A stretch of 64,000 nucleotides of DNA, taken from NCBI GenBank assembly GCA_030686995.1, contig CM060708.1, positions 257,518,544 to 257,582,543 of the forward strand, read 5' to 3'. The notes under the pieces were generated by a model. It made no database searches and had not been told where the DNA came from. It saw nothing but the letters and a program-made list of their open reading frames with translations. A program made the translations under genes and the position numbers. Below are positions 56,790 through 64,000 of this stretch, in pieces. Position 1 is the stretch's first letter. Each line of letters starts with the position of its first letter. The stretch comes from Artemisia argyi (Eukaryota; Streptophyta; Magnoliopsida; Asterales; Asteraceae).

Positions 56790-58312
56790 TGTTAAAATAT
56801 AATCTTTAGCCTGGATTCTTTACAAGGACTAATGTTGTCACTTTCTTAGTTTCAGCCTCATGGTTATTGAAGTTTAGGCTTGATTTGAAGAAGATGGAAA
56901 GTTGGAGGGCTGTTAAAGACATTTCTTGATAGAGCCGTTATGAAGGGATGCATTTATAATCCTCTTATCTATCAGTGTCACACAACTCTCTATCATTGCC
57001 TCTTTCTCATTGATATATATCATCTAAACGGCTATTGAAATAGCCGTTATAAAATCACCACCCAAAGCTACTATCTTCTCTTGATCAAGAGTCTATTATC
57101 AGTTTTGTATGAGCTTGATTGTAATAGAACTAATATCAAGTTAGATATTAGGGGTGCGACAGTGTAGCTGGAGTACCCATTGTTGTTTCCTTGTTGGTTT
57201 GCCTGATTGAGATCAAGCTGTGTTATTTCTTGGTTAGCAATCTGCTTGAGATCAGATTGGGGTTTTGTTGTTGCTTCTGGTGATATTATTCATACTTGAT
57301 TAAGATCAAGTTATTGTTATTGTAATCATTTGGTTATTATTAATAAAAGAATCATTCGATTTTCATTTTTTTCACATGGTATCAGAGCCAGGTTGCTCTG
57401 AATATCACTTTTTTCTAAAATTAGGGTTTCAAAGTTTTGGGGTTCTTTCAAATTAATGCAATTAAACTCAATCATCTGTTGTTAATTGGTGCCTTTTGAC
57501 CCTAATTGTTTAATTCTAAAAGATTTTTACAAAACGCCCAATTTTTGAGAAAATTAGGGTTTCGGCAATTTTGGGGGTTTCATCTCTGACTTCGATTGGT
57601 GGTTGGTTTGAGTGTTCCTGATCGATTGCTGGTGTTTCTGGAAAATCTTGGTGGTTTTTTGGTGATTTCCCTAATCCTTGATATTTACAAGGACTAATGT
57701 TGTCACTTTCTTAGTTTCAGCCTCATGGTTATTGAAGTTTAGCCTGGATTCTTTACAAGGACGACTAATGTTGTCACTTTCTTAGTTTCAGCCTCATGGT
57801 TATTGAAGTTTAGGCTTGGTTTGAAGAAGATGGAAAGTTGGAGGGCTGTTAAAGACATTTCTTGATAGAGCCGTTATGAAGGGATGCATTTATACTCCTC
57901 TTATCTCTCAGTGTCAGACAACTCTCTATCACTGTCTCTTTCTCATTGATATATATCATCTAAACGGCTATTGAAATAGCCGTTATAAAATCACCACCCA
58001 AAGCTACTATCTTCTTTTGATCAAGAGTCTATTATCAGTTTTGTATGAGCTTGATTGTAATAGAACTAATATCAAGTTAGATATTAGGGGTGCGACAGTG
58101 TAGCTGGAGTACCCATTGTTGTTTCCTTGTTGGTTTGCCTGATTGAGATCAGGCTGTGTTATTTCTTGGTTACCAATCTGCTTGAGATCAGATTGGGGTT
58201 TTATTGTTGCTTCTAGTGATATTATTCATACTTGATGGAGATCAAGTTATTGTTATTGTAATCATTTGGTTATTATTAATAAAAGAATCATTCGATTCTC
58301 ATTTTTTCCACA
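56790..58312 (+). mobile_element. Internally deleted LTR retrotransposon (two LTRs, 300-bp interior)
   Basis: The left LTR is 56790-57376 (TGTTAAAATATAAT...TTTTTTCACA). It is followed directly by the primer site TGGTATCAGAGCCA (57377-57390) and about 300 bp without coding capacity, then a second LTR ending at 58312 (TTTTTTCCACA). The target duplication gtaat is perfect (56785-56789 and 58313-58317). The start of the right LTR is rearranged: a segment of about 67 bp beginning tttacaaggac is present twice in tandem (57684 and 57751). No gag or pol remains, so any movement depended on other elements. Confidence 0.88.
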
Positions 58313-58470
58313 GTAATTAACTGATGTCCTGATATCAAACTGAAATTTTTACTTATATAAACATTTATTAAACCACACGTTACGACACATCCAAGTTGTT
58401 TGGCCAAATAATATAAAAAAATTGGATGAAAAGCACAAAGAAATTATACATATATACATTTAGCGTGGGG

Positions 58471-58522
58471 GTTACTGTTCACCCTTCGCTACAGTGCTTT
58501 TTTGTGAGGGGTGAACAGTAAC
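58471..58522. repeat. 14-bp perfect inverted repeat
   Basis: gttactgttcaccc (58471-58484) and gggtgaacagtaac (58509-58522) are exact reverse complements with a 24-base spacer. A further small palindromic cluster (ctacagtactactgtagctacag-like) follows at 58540. Probably the relic of a foldback MITE; no edges found. Confidence 0.6.
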
Positions 58523-58607
58523 TTCATTAAAATAATAAGTGCTACAGTACTACTGTAGCTACAGTTTTTTTTTTTTTTTGAACGGCACCACATTTAAAAT
58601 CTGACTT

Positions 58608-58636
58608 CCGCGGCAACGCGCGGCTTACAATCCTAG
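58608..58636 (+). mobile_element. Possible Helitron 3' end
   Basis: A GC hairpin CCGCG / CGCGG (58608-58612 and 58619-58623) stands nine bases before CTAG (58633-58636), which is followed by T. This is the classical Helitron terminus. No 5' TC end or body can be assigned, so it stays tentative. Confidence 0.35.
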
Positions 58637-58637
58637 T

Positions 58638-61304
58638 TACATATGAAAAATGAATGTCAACCTTATACACTACAAAAAGATACCGACAAATGTCAACAAC
58701 TTTCAATTGGATCTGCTGTTACTTCACCAGGAAGGCAGTGACTCATGTATGTGCTTTTATTACTTGCTCTCCCGACAACAAACTAAGCAATTTTGACCAA
58801 ACACTCTGGTCAACCATAATTTTTTCAAACTTATACATTTACACGCTTTAAATTTTATTTTACATCATAGAGAAGAATATTGTGCCCGTCTAAATAACAG
58901 GTACGTGGGTGTCAAGTATCCATGTGTACGTGTGTGCTATGTAAAGGTACGTATCAACAAATCATGTATTCATAAAATAGCATCATACATGTGGCGAGTT
59001 AACTGTCACACTTTGAAATATTTGCTACCAACTTTTTTTTGAAAACGTCAATTAGATTATAAAACCCATCAAGAAGCTAGAAAAGAGAGTTACGTACAAC
59101 AACTCTATCGAATTTACTGACATTATCGTTTCTTCTAAATATCCAAGTAAAGACGACTTATATTGTTTGGCGTCATGGAGTTTAAGCTCCTAGCTTCTTG
59201 TTGCAAAACATGTGTGGATTTCTTAGTTTCTCACTTAACCAATTTACAAGTTGTAAAATTTGCATGAGCAATTAAGAAACAGGTTGTCCACTTGTCCTTT
59301 AATGTGGCATTTGATTTAGATATATATTTCTTCGAAGTCTTAAAGAGTCAATGTCATTCATTTGTTGCTTGAATTAACACAAAGGAACTAGATGTTACGA
59401 AGTCTATTCATGTGTTACATTATTCGTGATAAGATCTTTTTCATGAGATCAACTAACATGATGTAAACATCGGAGATGAAGACATGATGGATGAAGATGT
59501 ACTAAATTCCCACACATTAGCACATGTAGATGTAAATGCAAGGGAACCAGAACATTTGCACAAACTTGTCAGGAAGTCATGTTATGACTTTACCTTATAG
59601 TACAAACTGTAGTATATCTTCTAAATGATTTGTTTTGCAGTTTAACAATGGATATTACCTTAGAAAATCATATGCACAAACGTTTAAGTTGCATAACAAA
59701 ACATTTTAACGTCTCATAGTACTGTTTCACCTACATAATAGCTAGAACTGTGAAGTTAACATACATTTGTTGAGTTTCCATTTCCACCTTGCTTGAATGA
59801 AGGGGCAGCCTTCAAGTCATTTGTTATGATAATCGCAAGTCAATGAAGGGGCAACGTTGTAAGTCTGGTCCTTTTTATGCATGATATGATGAGGACAAGA
59901 TTGGACAAATTGAACATGACCCTTTTGTCTCATATTAATATGCCAATCACCCCATACCTTGAAGTTACTAAGAGCACTAGGTATCCTCGTGCCATCCCGC
60001 TGGTGCCGTGAGGAAAACTGTTGCCACATCATCACCTTTTCTCATAACACCATAATTCACCACAACTCCAAAAACACCCTCCTTCCTATAATATCAGTTT
60101 CTGGTGCCGTCATGCACCTTTAGACCCCACATACATATATTTTTTCATTTATTTAAACATATTTAAATAAACAACACATTTATTAAAAATTAAAATTTTC
60201 ATTAATAAAAAAATACACTTAAAAAAAAACGTAATATCTTATGAGTTTTGCTAACGATAACCGTAAGGGCTGTAGTTAACAAGTTTATTTTTACTACAAT
60301 TTATTGTAATTACTTGAATCATCCAATCACAATCAATTGTTTGTTGTGGTTCCATATATTTCGGGATTGTGCCCATCTATTTCGCAATTGTCAACCAATC
60401 ATAATCATTCATTAATGACCATGTAATGAAATACATCTTGTTAACCACATCACTTAGGGCTGTCATTAGCAAAACACATATTTTATAAAGGAAACATATA
60501 AACAATTTTAGCTACCATTAGGAAATACTATACAGCATTACAACATAAATCGCCCGTTGTGTGTATTAATGGTAGTTCGTTCTTTGCTTAATGGGCTTTT
60601 AAAAGGATAAAAAACTAAAAAGTATGAGTTTTTATTGTTGGGCTTATATACAGAGCCGTTTAAAATAAAAAATATTTAGGGTTACATCTAAATATATCCC
60701 TCGCCTCTATGCATCTCCATTTTGCATCCAACAACGCATCTGCATTTGCTATTTTGCTTCTTCTCCCTCTCTCACAGCCAACAACAGATATTACTTCATC
60801 TCTATTTTGCAGCCAAATCCTACCTTATTCCTCCATAAATCACACACATATAACACCAAACAAAAAAGAAGGGAAAATGTGAAAAAAATACGGGAAAACG
60901 TGAGCACCGGTACCGAGTTAGCGCCGTCGGGTCGCGTTTTCCGGGACCATTTGGGCTGGTCGTGATGGCTCAAGATGCGAAAACGTGAGGCCCGGTGTGG
61001 TTGTGGCGTGCTCGGGTTGCGTTTTCCAGGAAAACGCCACTGTTGGCGTAGGATACCCTCCTCTCTAAATAGGTCCACTAATCAAATAGTATTTGGTCCC
61101 TATCTATCCCTCTTTCACAATGTTACAATTATATAGCTGTATATGTTTAGCTATTATGGATGATAAATCCTCAATACATTTATTTATGGGATCTTAGTAA
61201 CCTTTGAAGATAAATAAGAAGATCATTAGAAGGTGGAGAACTTGATATATTCATTTCTGAACATGTAAATGATATCTAACTAGTAAGGTTATCATATTTT
61301 AAGT

Positions 61305-61349
<45 letters not shown>

Positions 61350-62574
61350 CTTATTTATTTATTTATTTATTTATTTATTATTTTTTTTTTTTATTTTTTT
61401 TGCAAATGCCAAAGATAATCATTAGAAGCAAAGAACTTGCATTAGTTGCATGACTATTCGCGTGCAAAGAATACATGTTTGTTCAAAGTGAATTAAGTTG
61501 CGTGCTTGATTAATTCTTCCGGAGTATGAATCATAGTTTCATTCATCTCTATTTAGTATTTACAATAGCTTTATAAAATTGGGACAAAATGTATATATTG
61601 GTACCTCAAAGTATTCAAGTGGATTATTTTGTACCCTTGAATTTGGAGGTATATCATGAATTCATGATACCTTACTAGGTCACTTTAGTACTCTAACTCA
61701 CTCAATTTATTTTTTTCTCATTAGTTTATAGCAACAGACGTTAGAGTAGACATGCGATTTTCTTTTCTTTTTTAACCTTACAACTTTTTCATTATTTCCT
61801 CAATCGACAAACCTCAACTCCAAAATATTTAGGCTAGTAGCAGTGGGACTGAATATTTCGGTCGACAATATAGGTCAACCGATCTCCAAATCGATCATGG
61901 CCACTGTGAGGGTAAATCACGAAATCGGTCGCCGGCTAGAAAAAACGAATATGAGTCAAGATTCCGACCGACTTTAAGCACACAAAAAGCTTGAACGTTT
62001 GAAAAAAAGTACCACTGTGGCACATTGATGAATATGGGTTGAGAAGAAAAAAAGCTTAGGTGTAAGCCGGAAAGATTATGCAATATGGGTTACGAGTGTG
62101 TCTAGCCTTAGCAAGGTGACTTGCGTGATATTCTATCACTATTATCTTCATATGTCATGGGTCGTGTAAGGTTTATATACTTCAAAATCATATATATTAT
62201 GAATAAGTGGTTATAAGCATGGTTCAACTTATATACCTTTGTTTTCGTTTTTGTTTGTGTTGCTCTAACTTGTTTTCTTTTTTCTTTCATCATGTGAATA
62301 ACGGATAACCTAATCAAATTGGTGAAGTTGAGGTTTGTTGACGGGGGCAAATTTTGTAAGGTTGAGAAGAAAAAAAAATCACATGCCTGCCCTAACGCCC
62401 GTTACTCTAAACTAATGAGGAAAACAACCGGAGTGAGCCTGGGGTACTACAGTAACGTAATTAATTAGTATAGGGTTCATACAACACCTTTAATATTTAA
62501 GGAAATAAATAATATTCTTGACCTAATTTGAGGGTATCAATATACACTTTGCCACAAGTTTAAGGATAGCGTCG
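58638..62574. other. Gene-poor AT-rich stretch
   Basis: Nothing coding that I can support. A T-run followed by gaaaacgtcaattag (59030-59055) may be another LINE tail. A GC-rich island at 60890-61060 contains two diverged direct repeats (each with gaaaacgtgag ... gcgttttcc). A long T tract with attt repeats lies at 61307-61402. Confidence 0.55.
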
Positions 62575-63148
62575 AGGGCAATAATAATGGGTACCTCTAA
62601 CCTATCAATTGTGTACGTGATTTTTTCTCACCCGCCACCCACCCATCACCTATAAGTGGGTACTTATCGCCCATGGGTTAATAAGCGGAAGTTCAAGCGA
62701 GAAGCCGAGAAGGAGTATTTGAGTATAGATAATTAGAACTAAGATGTATCATGTATATATCTTTGATGATTTGATCTTTCATACCTTTTAGTCTTGTAAC
62801 TCAAATAAACTGTTAGCTTACTGTGTTTTCTAAGAGTTGTATTTATTAAATATATACCTAGAACCTCACAAATCATTAAGCAGAATAATAAATTTTAGTT
62901 AAACACAAATGGGTTTATGGGTACACCCATGAGTATTTTGACGGGTACACCCGTGGGTATTTAAAATGGGTGTCATGGGTTTACCCGTAACGGGTATACA
63001 TTACCTGTTACCCGCCCACCAACCACGATGGGTAGAAATTTTCACCCACGACCCACTAGTGGGTGAAATCTGACGGGGTTACCCACCAAGTTATGGGCGA
63101 GGTACCCGCGGATTATGGGTTTTTAAACTCACCCATTGCCATCCCTAC
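62575..63148. mobile_element. Degenerate foldback element built of GGGTA/TACCC repeats
   Basis: The interval is rich in gggta and taccc units in inverted arrangement (for example gggtacaccc, ttacccgtaacgggta). It ends acccattgccatccctA, the reverse complement of a tagggatggcaatgggt terminus. The left end (about 62575, gggcaataataatgggta) is eroded. It is of the same general build as the elements at 20917 and 27043. Confidence 0.5.
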
Positions 63149-63589
63149 ACAAGCTAAGCCACTATAATTTTTGAAAATTAAAATTAAAAGTGTATTATAA
63201 AACAACTAGTTTGTTGATATAAATAATACCTAAAAACGTTATTAATACTTTTCGATATCTCTACGTTTTGATAATCACAAAATGTAAAATCATTAATCGC
63301 AAAGATTAGTACGTAAACAAGTATTTAGTTCTTAATATACATTTCTACAACTCAATCACTTAAGGTATGAATAAACAAAATGTCTAATGCATTTTATGAT
63401 CAAATGAACATTTTCTTAATCACTAGATTTTTTTATAAAATATCATAAACATTTTATATCTTTTAGAAAATCATTTTTGGTATTAAATAAATATACTAAA
63501 TTTATTAAAAATATATGAATTCAAATTTTTAACAAAAAAATAGCAAAAATGTTCTAGAAAAACCTTCCTCACAAAAGGACAAATGTGGG

Positions 63590-64000
63590 CAACGGATATA
63601 AGGGGCGGCCCCCTTATTAATTAAGGGGACCGGCCCCTAATTAAGGGGGTCGGCCACGCTCCCGCTGTCCCCAGCATTGCCTATAAATACTAGTTCATTT
63701 CTGGACTTTTTGCTCACCTTTTGCACCCCAAACTTTCTGATCTAAATCTTCATTTCCATCCTCTAAAATCCTTTGATCATTTAATCTTAAGCTTTTGTTT
63801 CCAAGTGATTCAAGCTTCCACCATCAAAGTGCAAAATAGAATATTCCTTCAACAACTAGAGAAGAAGTATTGTAGTTCAATCTATATTGTTTGCTTGTTG
63901 TGTAAAGTATTGCATATTTGTAATAAGTAGATCCAAGTGTAGGTAATTAGTTGTGTTGTAAAAGAAGTAGTGTAGAGGTAATGTGAAGTTGTGAAATAGT
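63590..64000 (+). promoter_or_regulatory. Promoter- or LTR-like block at the right edge
   Basis: A GC-rich cluster of imperfect repeats (ggggcggccccctta, ggggaccggcccctaa, gggggtcggcc) lies at 63600-63655. It is followed by a TATA box, CTATAAATAC, at 63681-63690 and a C/T- and A-rich leader without a convincing ORF. This fits an LTR beginning or a gene promoter whose transcript lies outside the window. Confidence 0.35.

Noticed and set aside
59817..60035. 72-codon minus-strand ORF
   Set aside because: No domain, no promoter, and sequence around it looks like anonymous repeat-derived DNA.
60791..61078. 95-codon minus-strand ORF in the GC-rich island
   Set aside because: Its length follows from locally high GC and duplicated sequence; no domain, start context or homologue recognised.
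63721..63930. 69-codon ORF at the right edge
   Set aside because: It starts right after a TATA box in leader-like sequence and shows no domain; more likely untranslated leader of an LTR or gene outside the window.

Overview
The window looks like an AT-rich, transposon-dense stretch of a dicot plant nuclear genome. An Asteraceae origin is my inference: the polyproteins read like retroelement families I know to be abundant in that family. No database search was possible. Only two ordinary host genes are visible: a LURP-one-related (LOR) gene at 28.15-28.85 kb and an ACC synthase gene (ethylene biosynthesis) at 52.65-54.37 kb. Almost everything else is transposable elements, many with their target-site duplications (TSDs) still readable.

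Layout. 1-12772: a minus-strand Sirevirus-type Ty1/copia element (5' LTR, palindrome-array leader, very large gag, pol, second palindrome array, start of a third ORF) whose 3' end lies outside the window. It sits inside the gag of another copia element (12773-14253). That interrupted element and about 1.7 kb of flank are a duplicate of 33857-37066. 15.4-17.4 kb: LINE tail, SINE-like retroposon, solo-LTR-like block, and a complete Cassandra-type TRIM carrying 5S-rRNA-like sequence. 17.9-21.5 kb: a decayed LINE with another LINE-like element and a hAT-type MITE nested in it. 22.39-24.91 kb: a full-length-looking LINE with an intact ORF1 and no ORF2. 25.7-27.5 kb: a small LTR element and a foldback relic. 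28.1-28.9 kb: LOR gene. 29.1-35.3 kb: a complete but frameshifted copia element (TSD ttatt). 35.35-37.3 kb: duplicated flank and LINE remnant. 40.5 kb: Stowaway MITE. 42.15-48.9 kb: a truncated Tat-lineage Ty3/gypsy element with an antisense, intron-containing extra gene between pol and its LTR. 50.8 kb: hAT MITE. 52.65-54.37 kb: ACC synthase. 54.6-58.7 kb: tandem repeats, tRNA-type SINE heads, an internally deleted LTR element, inverted repeat and possible Helitron end. 58.7-64 kb: mostly anonymous AT-rich DNA ending in an LTR- or promoter-like block.

Most notable signals: about 40 copies of a palindromic TTACGCGTAA-like motif at an 18-19 bp period in two non-coding parts of the Sirevirus; a 3' stem-loop in several LINE copies whose stem sequence differs while pairing and loop persist; an ORF1-only LINE with recognisable ends; a 25-bp LINE insertion with a perfect 15-bp TSD; and the antisense spliced gene in the Tat element.
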